In this document: positions 9,529 through 19,261 of the stretch, piece by piece
Layout of the letters: every line of letters begins with the position of its first letter
How positions within the stretch are numbered: position 1 is the stretch's first letter
DNA from: Hansfordia pulvinata
Lineage: Eukaryota > Ascomycota > Sordariomycetes > Xylariales
Assembly: GCA_006538405.1 (NCBI GenBank)
Contig: BJKQ01000023.1
Location: forward strand, 1 to 64,000
Reading direction: 5' to 3'
Length of the DNA stretch: 64,000 nucleotides
Notes under the pieces: generated by a model
The model's database searches: none
What the model saw: only the letters and a program-made list of their open reading frames with translations
What the model was told of the DNA's origin: nothing
Translations under genes and position numbers: made by a program

Positions 9529-11706
9529 CTACCCCAGGATACGAGCTACCGCGTGCCTGACATTGTTTAGCTCGTCTTGAAAACAATCTGGTTTTCCGGG
9601 TCTGTGAACAGATTTGAGGCCTTCCAGAATGTTCTTCCTCTGCACGATTTGCTCTGAATCAAGTTCTCCAAGTGGCACACGGTACCTATGTACATACTCC
9701 TCGACATCACTTATTGCAGACCTCTCAAAATCGATCACCATGACTTCTCTTCGTCGCTCGTCGTAAAGCAGGTTCCGCGCTTCAGCATCGCGGTGGAGCA
9801 CTCCGAGACGGTGTATCTTTTGATAAGCAATATCAATCTTGCGCAGGATTGTCTGTTTCTCATCCTGGCTGGTGCGGTCGAACAAAGGCCTCCCGCCATG
9901 GCTCAGAAGCATGAAATGGGTAAAAACGCCATGGTCGTAGTAGTAAGGCAAAACCAGTTCGACCATCCCTAGAAGCACTGGCACACATAGCCCTTGCAAG
10001 GGTTCAAGCCGAGCGTAAACCTGTGCTTCATGTTGTAAACGATCCAAGTCGAGACGCTCCATGCCCTTGGCGACAAAGGTGTAACCGTGCGAAGACAGTC
10101 GTACTTTGAAGAGCGCCCCAAGAGCACCGGAGAGATAAAGAGGAGCACAATCCGCGTTGCGACCTCGATCATAGGCGAGTTGGCCGCGAATGAGCTGGAT
10201 GAACCTGGATAGCTTGGGGTGTTTCTTCCTGTGATCCCTCAGGTTTGGACACCTCCTGTCCATGGAGCCCCCACGCGCAAGGCCAGAGAGACATTCCTGG
10301 GAGCAATAAGGACGGTCATGAACTCTAGTTTTTCCGGTGACGCTCTCGGTATGCCGTTGACTATTCCGCTGACCCCGAGTCTGTGACACACGAGAAGTCC
10401 TCTGCGCGAAACGAGCATGTGGACCCGGCGTTGGCGATGGCGATGAATGATTTCCTTCGTCATCATCACTGTCTCTCTGCTGTGAATCGTCTCTGTGCGG
10501 CTTGCATCGGGACCGAGTGCGAATTGGGGATCGAGAAAAGCCCTTCCATCGTGAGGGAACGTAAGGGGAAGCCCGCACTGGTTTCCGCTCACTCGGTGGT
10601 ATGTTCTTCAGCACGTCGTCGTATTCGACAGCCCAGATCTCAAGCTTTTCCGCCGCATCGTGCCATGCCGCTGGGGGTGGCTCAGCACGAACAGCCTGGA
10701 GAACGAAGGCGAAAATCTGAGACACAGCAGTCCGGTGTAGCTTGGCCTCGTCATCATCTATCACATCCTCGTTGGGGATGCATATGTAATACTCGACGAT
10801 GGCAGGGTCGTCCGGGATGTGCAGAAAGACAATAACTTCCCCAGTGCAAACATACCCGTACTGCACGCCTTTGCCAATCATATATGAGAACAACTGTGTG
10901 ATGACGGCAGCCGAGAGCCTCTGGGCAGCAAATTCGAAGCCTTCGCCAGACTGGTTGATGATATCCTTCTCGGGTTGGATACCGGATAACAGACCAGTGA
11001 CAAGGGTGTCGCGGCTCAGCTTGTGAGGGGGTTTGTATTCGATTGCCACAGCAGGAACCTTATGACCAAATGCATCTTCGTAGATGCAAAACTGGTCGGC
11101 GCGATTGCCCTTGCCCCGGGCCTTCCGCCTGATCCTTGGAGCAGCTGACTGTCGATGGCGAGTGTCAATGGACATGTCTTCCATGGACGTGATGATTGAC
11201 TCATCAATCTCGCCCAAATTCGTATGGCTCTCGAACGAGAGTGTGCCATTCAAGTCCAGTGCCGATCGCAGGTGCTTATCATTGTATGTGGCATCAAACA
11301 ATTTGCGGACCATGTTCTCGACTGTGTCACGCTCGAAGTCGCGCAGTCCGAGCTCGCTGCTGATAGGGCGAATAAGGGTTTTGACGTAGTCAAGCTGGGT
11401 CGAAGAGGGAAACACGGGATCGGATGGGAATGATGACCCCGTCGACAGGACGTTCCAGATAGCTTCTTGCTCGGAGGGGAAGGACTGCCAGCGGACGATC
11501 TGCTGCGGGTAAATTCGGCCTGTTGGGTTTGTCGTGTCGCCCTGGGTGGTCGAAGAGGGTTCAGTGACAACTTTGATGGCGAGGCTCAGCTCATGGCAGC
11601 TTTTGAGAAAATCCTGGAGCGGTTGTGGTCTTGATGACTGAGCCGCCTTTTCTGCTTCCTCGAGAAGCCCTCTGAGCCTCTGAAGCTCATCGATTTGTCG
11701 TTCCAT
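9529..11706 (-). CDS. PD-(D/E)XK-like domain fused to protein-kinase-like domain
   Basis: A single 725-aa frame without introns. Order: short coiled coil (residues 1-25); alpha-helical N-terminal domain (~30-180); a region with D204 and IEYK (E223, K225), which fits the D...ExK signature of PD-(D/E)XK nuclease folds; an S/R-rich, probably disordered linker (~365-480); then a kinase-like domain. The kinase part has VAKG (candidate ATP-site lysine), HEA, VLHRDAEARN (H638-R-D640, N645) and IDFE (D659) in place of DFG. Fungi carry many such nuclease/kinase-like fusions, and related architectures occur in Crinkler-type effectors; activity here is not shown. The start is the ATG that aligns with MDNQADELQR in the right-arm copy. 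That copy (55398-57590) carries an extra ~20 residues of N-terminal coiled coil and is broken. Confidence 0.7.
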   Translation of the reverse strand: MERQIDELQRLRGLLEEAEKAAQSSRPQPLQDFLKSCHELSLAIKVVTEPSSTTQGDTTNPTGRIYPQQIVRWQSFPSEQEAIWNVLSTGSSFPSDPVFPSSTQLDYVKTLIRPISSELGLRDFERDTVENMVRKLFDATYNDKHLRSALDLNGTLSFESHTNLGEIDESIITSMEDMSIDTRHRQSAAPRIRRKARGKGNRADQFCIYEDAFGHKVPAVAIEYKPPHKLSRDTLVTGLLSGIQPEKDIINQSGEGFEFAAQRLSAAVITQLFSYMIGKGVQYGYVCTGEVIVFLHIPDDPAIVEYYICIPNEDVIDDDEAKLHRTAVSQIFAFVLQAVRAEPPPAAWHDAAEKLEIWAVEYDDVLKNIPPSERKPVRASPYVPSRWKGFSRSPIRTRSRCKPHRDDSQQRDSDDDEGNHSSPSPTPGPHARFAQRTSRVSQTRGQRNSQRHTESVTGKTRVHDRPYCSQECLSGLARGGSMDRRCPNLRDHRKKHPKLSRFIQLIRGQLAYDRGRNADCAPLYLSGALGALFKVRLSSHGYTFVAKGMERLDLDRLQHEAQVYARLEPLQGLCVPVLLGMVELVLPYYYDHGVFTHFMLLSHGGRPLFDRTSQDEKQTILRKIDIAYQKIHRLGVLHRDAEARNLLYDERRREVMVIDFERSAISDVEEYVHRYRVPLGELDSEQIVQRKNILEGLKSVHRPGKPDCFQDELNNVRHAVARILG

Positions 11707-12347
11707 GGCAATGGCATTGATTGTGGTGAAACGACGAAGTGCGCAGTGATGCGATGCGAGTCGCGTTGTTTACATTTCGTACCGGTTTGGCCAATGTGTC
11801 CGTGATTGGCTTAGCGTAATTAGGAACTGTAGGCCCTGGAAGCCATGGGCCCACCTAAATGAGATTCCCAGCAAGTAATATCACCCTAAGAGTGACTAAC
11901 CTGTTTTAGCCAGACTGGCCAGGGTAGCGTAGGTAGCCTGTGAGTGGAATGAATGAATGTCAACAAACAAAGCCGCTTGCAGGCTGTAAACGAAGACGTT
12001 CTTCTGTCAGTCCCAAGAATCTCCCAAGTAGCACTTTCAATCCGGAAAAAGAACCCTCAATTGACTATGTGTTTGAAAAGAAGTGATGACGTCCTCATTG
12101 CTTAGACATAAAAACACCTGATCCAGAGAATGATTTTCAAGGTTGGTTTATTAACAAGAGCCTATTTGTCTCATGGCTTAAGTAGAAAATAATGCAACGA
12201 CTAGAACCTTTCGATCGATCCAAGAGAAATCTTTTAACACTGATTCGACTTGTAAATATGGATTACTGGATATACCTCCTAATCATCAAATTTTGATCTC
12301 CTAGAAAAACATTGGAATCAAATCAGCCATCGTCTCATCTGAACTAT
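11707..12347. other. Promoter side of the kinase gene
   Basis: No coding frame seen. This spacer is partly conserved in the right arm at 54766-55397, including about 150 bp just upstream of the kinase ATG, so it belongs to the duplicated block. Confidence 0.4.
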
Positions 12348-12958
12348 TTATCCCCTTGGTAGTTTAAACCCAGCCGCTAGTAATATGTCTGCTACCGCTG
12401 CAAACCACACCTCAGAGGCCGCCTCGAGCACACCAGCACCATTGGGGTTGACGCCTAGTTCTCGGAGCAACTCCGGAGTTTTAACATGTCCTGGTGCAGC
12501 CGCGTGAAGTACTCTGTCGTAAACCATGCCGTACGCCTTGACCTTCGCTTCTGCTTGAAGAAGGGTGAGAGCAATCTCCAAATTTCCGCCACATAACGCA
12601 GTCATCAGAGCAGTCCCGGGACCTGTGACAGGTGAGTTGACGTCCGCACCGTTTTGGAGAAGCATATTGACGATTCCCAAGTTCCATCCTCGCGATGCCT
12701 TTCAGAGGGCATTTGTGAATCTGCGGTCTCTCATTCTGATAGTCACACCATGCTGAATGATGCTTCCAGGATTCTCCCACGGCCGTGATATGATGACCTG
12801 TTGGACGCTGTCCGACCAACTTTATTCCGGAGGTTGGCGAAGGCCCCACTGGAGCGAAACGTTTTAGCAACTTCGAAATGCCCCTTGGGTAAGGCCAAAT
12901 GCAATGGAGATAATCCCACATGGTTTTGACAGTTCACTTTCTCACTGCCCAACCCCAC
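12348..12958 (-). pseudogene. Ankyrin-repeat protein fragment, left arm
   Basis: Two minus-strand frames (12680-12348 and 12958-12743) carry ankyrin-like helices (GLSPLHLALPKGHFEVAK; VNMLLQNGADVNSPVTGPGT; ALCGGNLEIALTLLQAEAKV). They are separated by a frameshifted stretch. The right-arm copy at 54198-54765 reads across this gap in one frame, which shows that the fragments were once continuous. Ankyrin repeats bind proteins; no catalytic domain remains, so a function cannot be given. Confidence 0.6.
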
Positions 12959-14150
12959 GGCACACTGCCGCGCGCATAGGTAATCAAGAAGGACTCTGCA
13001 AGTTTCTCGAGAGACCCGATGTCGATGCCAACCTCCCCAACGAGAATCTCTGTACGCCGCTGTCAGAACTTGCTCAGTTCGAACGGGTATCGTGTGTCAT
13101 GCATCTTTTGCATTTCCCGGTGATTGACCTCCACAGGTCGAATCAATTGCAACAAACAGCACTTATGTTGGCCATCAAAGCTGAAAGAGAAGACATTGCA
13201 TAACTTCTTTTCGGCCACCCCGATGTCCCCCTCTATGTTCCAGATACGAACTGGAAACGGCAATCTTCATTGCGGTAACTTCAGGTATCACAGGCGTTGT
13301 ATTGTCGCTGTTCAGCACTTAAACCGATGAAAATGGGTTCGTCGAGCTGCATGCTGATCAATACAAACCATACGACTGGAACACTAGCCGCGACTATGGG
13401 AAATACTGCAATTTTACGTGATTTGGCCAACGTTCCAGATTTCAGTTCGGATGCCACCAGTGCAGATGGGAGTACTGCCCTTATCTGCGCATGCACTCAG
13501 GAGCATGATGCTTCAGTCAACTTTTTTCCCCGACAATAGGCTGATACCAGGATGCAGAACCAATCAGGTATCATTGTATTGACGGCGGCAGCAGTCCGCT
13601 ATACGGCTTCAACGATCTTAGTGATCCTTGTTACAGCAAATGATGACGCCCGTCTGGACAGTCCACACTTCAAGCTCTGCATGTTGCATCGTGGCACGGG
13701 AACTTGGGCACGGTTCGATATCTTCCGCATTATGGGGTGGACATTGATCCATAAGTTCGCCCTGGAGAGTCGGCGCTGGGCTTGGCAGCCCAGAACAAGC
13801 ATGATCAACTCGTTTTGGCATTGCTTCTGTTGGAGGCTGATCTAAATCGATGAGATCCCTCTGGAAAGACGCCAATCTTTCGAGCTTTTGGAGGACATCA
13901 TTGGAACAAACGTCGGTGAACACTCACTGAACACACACATTCAGGGCTCTTTTGAGTTCTGACGAAATTTTCATCGACGTTCAGGATGTCAATGTAGACA
14001 CCCCACTCCACGAGGCCGTTAGAGGGGGTTGGTGGGCCATGAGCGCCACAGTGGCTGCAAGGCCCCAAGTGTAGCTTCTGCCAACAGGCTGGGGGCACAC
14101 CGATTGATACTGCTTCGCCCTCATCGAGGAAAATGCTGAAAAGAGCTTTC
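12949..14150 (+). pseudogene. Ankyrin-repeat protein fragment, opposite strand
   Basis: Plus-strand ankyrin-like repeats appear in several frames: HTAARIGNQEGLCKFLERPD, then TALMLAIKAEREDIA near 13160-13200, a repeat near 13650-13850, and VDTPLHEAVRGGWWA near 13990-14040. Stops and shifts interrupt them at least four times, so this is a pseudogene. It starts head-to-head with the minus-strand ankyrin fragment, which suggests an inversion breakpoint inside one ankyrin gene or insertion beside another. Confidence 0.5.
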
Positions 14151-15377
14151 GCTCATAGAATCAGACATGAACCAAAGACTTCATATTAGAACAGTCAAGT
14201 ACGCCCGATACCAGATACCTGATTTGTGCACGTTTCAAAATCGCCGCTGTACTTCGTTTGTCATACCCTGCACTCGCATTTTCAACGTTACCCATCAAGG
14301 GTAGTAGCTCTTGGAGTTTCTCTCAGTAATCTCAAGCATCCAGTAGACAATGAACACAGCCAGGTAATGTAGCATTGTTGAGGAGACATGGGTCTGTTTT
14401 TTTTTAAGGAAGAAAAGAAACTGGCGCAGAGCATTTGACACTACCGCGCATCTTGCCTTCTGGGCAGGCACAGCATGTCTGGTAACGCTACGGACGTGTT
14501 CATGGCAAACCTGTGATACGAATGACCTTTTCCACAACGCTATTACCGATCGAGTTAAAATTTTCTTCGGGCTAGCCTTAACCTATCAAGGTCTAGCGCG
14601 CAACGTGTCAGACCTTTCCGAGTTCGCTCATCGCCAGACTTCAAATCCGCGTAGTAACAGGAACTATGTCTTCCTGCCAGAAATATTCGCATCACCTACC
14701 ATACGACATATTGATTCTCGTAGCTAACACCTCTGTCCTGCTTCAAGCTGCTCACTCTGGTATTAACAAGGGTGTGAGCATCCAAGTGGCGTACCATCCT
14801 GGACGTGTTGAAATCCATGTCTCCGCAATTTCTTGGTGGGGTTCTCTGCGGGGTGCCTCGGCGCAATCTCTGAATTCGGCGGAAAGTATGGAGGTGCGCT
14901 ACAAGATGACCCGCAGTTATGTCGGCCCAGAACAAGTATACTCGCAACCATCCACAAATGGACCAGACTCCCGTGACTCCAAACAGTCACTCACATGTCT
15001 TAGCGGGTGTCCGCCCTATTGGTGTGATCATGTGCTGATACATTTCAGGTTAGGTTCTACTCAACATATGAGATATCTAACCCCTTAAGACCTAGCGGGT
15101 CACAGCTAAGGCTTCAAAATACACATAAGTCTTCAATGCAGTCATCCGCACCATAGCTCTGTCTCCTGGCACTCATACTGAGACGGAAACATGCCTTGTG
15201 TCTGCGAAAAATTGCGACAACAGAAATATGACGACATAACGCCTGACGATGTGATTTTCTTCCTTTCCAGAATTCTGTATAATCACTGACGCGCTCGAAC
15301 AGATCAGTCTCCTCACTACGGCGCGGCATCAAGCGCCTCACCCATTTGATAACGACGGTATCAACCGTCAAGAACGA
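14151..15377. other. Intergenic region, no gene seen
   Basis: Only short open frames without family features. It includes a run of T near 14395-14405. Confidence 0.35.
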
Positions 15378-16276
15378 TTGGGCTCTTCCTCCTCCCTAGC
15401 CTTGAAATCAATCGGACCAGTCAAATCCAAGGCAGTCAGATCCAAGGCACTGGAAGCCACATTCCATGGCACGGCGGTTATCAGTGCCAAGTCCTTGAGC
15501 CTCACCTGGAGCTTTCCAGTACACCTGGATGCCACGGTCTGTGCATACTTGACAGTGGAGCACCTCGATCGAACAAGTAAAACAGCGCAGATACTCAAAA
15601 GAATTTTCTGTCACGCATTGGCGGAGCTGCATCCGACTAACCAAAGTACCGATTTGATTTTCAAGACGTTCGATTCTGTTTTCAAAGACATCAAATCGTG
15701 CAAACAAAAGGTGTACAGAATGCTACACATCGGCAGACGCTGGGCGAATATTGCCCAGTATCTTGACCTGATCGCACAAAGCGGAAGAGATGAGACCTCC
15801 TGCATTGACGTGCTCTGTGTTCTTGATAAGGGATCGCGGTAAGTTCAACCACACCATATTCAGTTGACACGGCTGACCGTCCTGCAGATGGGAAAATGCC
15901 AGTATGCCAACTGTGCAGGAAGCCGTCTTGAATCTGCATTCCCGAGAGGATCTCAATTTCGCCAGTCAAGCAACGAAGCATACAAATCAGGTGGAGCAGG
16001 TCTTGGCTAGATTTCATGGTAGGTTGATCAATCTGTTCTTACATGGTCTATATTATAATAACACTTGTCCAATCAGGTGCCCGCCATATTGAATCGAATC
16101 AAGCTCCTCCCACGGCGCCCAGTCTGCCTCTTAGAGTCGGGTCGGGTGTCTTTTTAGCGACAGCCAAAGTCGTCGATCACCCAGCGAATGATATGCCTTC
16201 GGCAGCTCGATCCGGGACAGATTTGCTGGCAAATTTGCTTTCCTTTCTTGGCGAATCGAAATTTTCCATCGAGTGA
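15378..16276 (+). CDS. Unrecognised three-exon gene
   Basis: Exons about 15378-15838, 15888-16018 and 16077-16276 join in frame through two convincing introns (GTAAGT...GACCGTCCTGCAG, 49 bp; GTAGGT...CCAATCAG, 58 bp). There is no ATG at the left edge, so a further upstream exon is likely. The product is about 260 aa or more and mostly helical, with a positively charged middle (HIGRRWANIAQYLDL) and a proline-rich joint (APPTAPSLP) before a final segment. I do not recognise it. Since an NLR-like C-terminal fragment follows 50 bp later on the same strand, it may be the N-terminal part of a rearranged NLR-like gene; that is inference only. Confidence 0.45.
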
Positions 16277-16324
16277 CTGTGCACCGGGGCAAGGTCACGC
16301 AGGCGCTGGCCATCAGAAAGTGAA

Positions 16325-16753
16325 ATGGTCGATACGCGGGCCCCTCGATTAATCCCCGATTTGAAATCGCTATTGAGCCAGCCAAGACTTGTGAGCGATG
16401 CTCTGGGCGATCTTTGCGCGGCCGGTGTTATCTCCCAGCTCCCAGACTCCACGTTTGTCCTGGATCGTGCCAAGAGAGCCGAGATATTAAGAAGTATCGG
16501 CGAAGAAGCCCCTCTGTGGCGCTGGCAGGCTCTGGCAACCACCTACCGGACAATCTCATGGAAGTATTTGGAGCAAAGGTAAGTTCATTTGCACCAACCA
16601 GCTCGACAGGACATTGACACAAACAGGAACTCCATTCTAGAGGGTAGCTGTTTGCAGCTTTCACCGGAACCTGCTCTGCGATGCTACGCATTGCCAAGGT
16701 GTGATGCTCAGTTCATCCACCCGCATGGTGGAACCATGCAATCAGCCACGTAG
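16325..16753 (+). pseudogene. Winged-helix plus repeat start, NLR-like C-terminal fragment
   Basis: Exons 16325-16578 and 16627-16753 join in frame (GTAAGT...CAAACAG, 48 bp). The first part (LLSQPRLVSDALGDLCAAGV, then RAKRAEILRSIGE) resembles the winged-helix tail of NB-ARC ATPases. The second (WKYLEQRNSILEGSC) looks like the first helices of a TPR-type repeat. No P-loop or other NTPase motif is found within several kilobases, so the gene is a remnant. NLR-like proteins in fungi act in non-self recognition. The assignment rests on pattern only. Confidence 0.35.
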
Positions 16754-17265
16754 CTGTGAAAACCCCAAATTACCCCTTGCCTATTCATATCTACTAGTTC
16801 CCGTGCTAGGTGTTTCTGGCTGTCTTATTAAGGACCACCGAACAAGACCTCATGACAAATTTCGCGAAGCTCAAGCGAAAGAAGTTGCTTTGTCAAAATT
16901 TGTCCATCAGGTTGATTTCAAACTTCCAGCAACAAAGAATTCAATCTCAGGGGTAAAGGAAGACCTGTACTTGCAGGTTTGTGATGAACTTGGTTAAGAG
17001 TAGCTCGAAGAAGAATCACAGCATTGATTTCTGTAGATTTGCCACTAGCTTAAACGAACAGGTCCCGAATCACCAGTGCTGAAACATATTAAATATTGGG
17101 ACATATTGACAAATCTCACCTACATCTCCCAGTTGTTAAAGATACGACGGGAATCTCCACAATTCACGCTTGTGGTTGGATGAATGTGTCGCGTTATCTG
17201 AAACTGATGGTGTTTCAGTGGCAACCAGGGCGAGCTACACGATTTGCACAGGTTCGATCTTTGAA
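16754..17265. other. Intergenic region, no gene seen
   Basis: No coding feature recognised between the NLR-like fragment and the membrane frame at 17266. Confidence 0.3.
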
Positions 17266-17567
17266 ATCATACCACCCTCTACTCGCTCCTAGACGTCTCT
17301 TCTGACCTCCGACTTTTGGAGACACTCCTCGCCCATCTTCTCGGCCAATATCTATTCTCGGTACATCTGACGCATGCGATAGTCCTTGCCACGCTTGCCC
17401 TGGTTGTGTTCGAGGATGCATGGAAGATGATGGGGTATCGAGTTGCACCTCCATTCATGGCATGGTTTGGCATCGCATTTATTGCTGAGCTGGTCAGTGT
17501 GCTGAGTGTAGCCGCGATATGGAGGGATTTCGTTGAGGAGTCTGCAGAGGATGCCGTAGCGTGACTG
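17266..17567 (+). CDS. Possible 3' exon of a small membrane protein
   Basis: An open frame of about 100 codons with two hydrophobic stretches (HAIVLATLALVVF and FMAWFGIAFIAELVSVLSVA), an acidic end (WRDFVEESAEDAVA) and a stop at 17565-17567. It converges on the squalene synthase gene with a 16-bp gap between stops. No ATG or convincing acceptor was fixed. I do not recognise it; it could also be a chance frame. Confidence 0.25.
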
Positions 17568-17583
17568 TACAAGTTGGCAAGCA

Positions 17584-18972
17584 TCAGGCCGTCCTGAGCG
17601 ACCGGATCGAAGTTCTTGAGCACGGGGGTTTAGACGAACCCGTACTGTCAGACTCTTTGTCAGCCATGTTTACGAAAAGGTGGAACACTTCTCTCACCAG
17701 GAGGACAGCAGTGACAAAGCCTAGCAATGCGAGTGAAGTGACGGCCACAAGTGCTGTGTGCGAAATGTTGGTCTTCACGCCCCTCGTCTGATATACCCGC
17801 GGAGGTTTGTAGTTGACCAGTAGACGATGGGTGCTTTGAATGATGGCGTTACAAGCAGCATCAATCTTGCTGTAATTTGGATCCTCAGGTTGATTCTTCT
17901 GCTGTATCTTCGCTGCGTACCTGCTAAAGGCTTTGGCAACATAGCGTAGGTCCTTAGTAGAATAAATGAGCAGCTGGCAAGCTACACCTCTGGTGATTTT
18001 GATATTGCGCTCGAACACTGAAGGGTTCTGGAAGCAAAGTTCCAGAGTTGCCATGGCCATGGTCTGCGGTATGGCCACGAAGTTGAAGACCGACTGTTCA
18101 CGCACGCTCGCCATGTAGGACAAGCACTCTGGCACTCTCTCCAATGCCATGAGTACCATCTCACTCATACACTGGAGGGCTTTTCGCTGGCTGTGTGGAT
18201 TTTCCTGGAAGAGGTCGCTGATCTTTTCGACGTGCTTGGACAAGACTTCGGTAGGCCAGAAGTGCCGGTTATGCAAGTGATCTTCGTGAACGTCGCGAAT
18301 GATGTTCGTCTGCTGCAGGAGCTGGGCCATGGACTCGGCCAATTCAGGCTTCTCCATCATGCTCGGCTCTGCTAGATTGGCAATAACGAACATGCGAGTG
18401 ACACCCTCGCCGACCAAACCCGCAACATAGTGACAGTACAGCTCGTAATCGCGCACGGTCTGGACACCGGTTGTGTCAGCACTGACTGCATAATCGGCCA
18501 TGCCTGCTCCCATGCGCTTCGTGATGTCGGCAATGATGACGCGATATTCTTCCTTCAGCTTTTTGTACTCTCTCGCGACACAATCGAACTTAACGAGAAC
18601 CTCGCGGTCCCTCTCGTCGGGCCCACTGCCGTCGAAAGTCCATGTCTCGTCATTGAGGTGTTGGTCAAAATCTCGTAGCAGCGGCTCCTTGACAGCCGTA
18701 GGTAGAGTCTTGTCATCCTCGATGGTGTCCAGGCTGCGGAGTGCCAGGTAGAAGATGCACACCGGCATCAGCAGCTCGGGATGCAGCTGCTGGATGACGG
18801 CAACGAAGGAGCGCGAGGTCAAGGCCAGGAAACGCCAGCATTCTTTTAAGTCGTGCGTCTGCGTTTCGGTGTGGTCCTGGCTGCGGTAGACGGGCGCATG
18901 GAAGAACTTCCACTGCAGCGTGGCGCGCAGCTCGGCCGGATACGTCAGGATATGCGAGATTTTGAGCGGCAT
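17584..18972 (-). CDS. ERG9: Squalene synthase (farnesyl-diphosphate farnesyltransferase)
   Basis: A 462-aa intronless frame. Squalene synthase joins two farnesyl diphosphates through presqualene diphosphate to squalene, using NADPH, at the ER membrane; this is the first committed step to ergosterol. Both Asp-rich motifs are intact: DTIED (82-86) and DVHED (227-231). The family blocks LALRSLDTIEDD, YCHYVAGLVGEGVTRM and QQTNIIRD are present. A C-terminal membrane anchor spans about 407-430, and length is normal for fungal enzymes. I chose MPLKISHILTYPAELRATLQ at 18972 because ERG9 N-termini align there; the frame extends 16 codons further to 19020. No other sterol gene or recognisable biosynthetic cluster is adjacent, and it lies among repeats, so it may be a second ERG9 rather than the housekeeping copy. 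The symbol is a family assignment. Confidence 0.9.
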   Translation of the reverse strand: MPLKISHILTYPAELRATLQWKFFHAPVYRSQDHTETQTHDLKECWRFLALTSRSFVAVIQQLHPELLMPVCIFYLALRSLDTIEDDKTLPTAVKEPLLRDFDQHLNDETWTFDGSGPDERDREVLVKFDCVAREYKKLKEEYRVIIADITKRMGAGMADYAVSADTTGVQTVRDYELYCHYVAGLVGEGVTRMFVIANLAEPSMMEKPELAESMAQLLQQTNIIRDVHEDHLHNRHFWPTEVLSKHVEKISDLFQENPHSQRKALQCMSEMVLMALERVPECLSYMASVREQSVFNFVAIPQTMAMATLELCFQNPSVFERNIKITRGVACQLLIYSTKDLRYVAKAFSRYAAKIQQKNQPEDPNYSKIDAACNAIIQSTHRLLVNYKPPRVYQTRGVKTNISHTALVAVTSLALLGFVTAVLLVREVFHLFVNMADKESDSTGSSKPPCSRTSIRSLRTA

Positions 18973-19261
18973 GTTGGGATATGATGGGGGGCTGGTGCGG
19001 TGGGTGCAAATGAATGCCAATTTGTTGGTGTTGAGGTAAAGCGGAAAAACTTATGGAAGTCAATTCAGAACGTGATCATAACACTGAACCAATGACGGCA
19101 CGTGTAACGTGCGCTTTCGAACCTGGAAGCACGGATATCCCGACCGGCAGTTCCTTCAATCCTGCCAACTGCCAAGACCCCACCAAGACCCTAGACGCCA
19201 ACTACACTTCACATGCTGACAGCCGGCGCATGGTGTCCCGTCGGAAAACGGCTAGTTGATT

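Larger units (their letters stand above)
8150..12955. repeat. Left copy of ~4.8-kb inverted duplication
   Basis: From the ferric-reductase 3' exons through the kinase gene to the ankyrin fragment, this segment matches the reverse complement of 54200-58978 in order and orientation. Exon 4 of the reductase (8315-8410) is nearly identical to the complement of 58708-58825. The spacer between ankyrin and kinase also matches (shared GCTACGCTAAGCCAAT-like and GCAAGCGGCTTTG blocks). Identity is high in the coding parts and lower between genes. Confidence 0.85.

Noticed and set aside
10383..10835. 150-codon plus-strand frame inside the kinase gene
   Set aside because: Antisense to a conserved 725-aa protein, and not conserved as a frame in the right arm.
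17266..17567. Last exon of the squalene synthase or a terpene cyclase
   Set aside because: It lies on the opposite strand to the complete enzyme and has no terpene cyclase motif; kept only as a weak membrane-protein exon.
18193..18751. Plus-strand frames inside the squalene synthase gene
   Set aside because: They are shadows of an intact enzyme on the minus strand.
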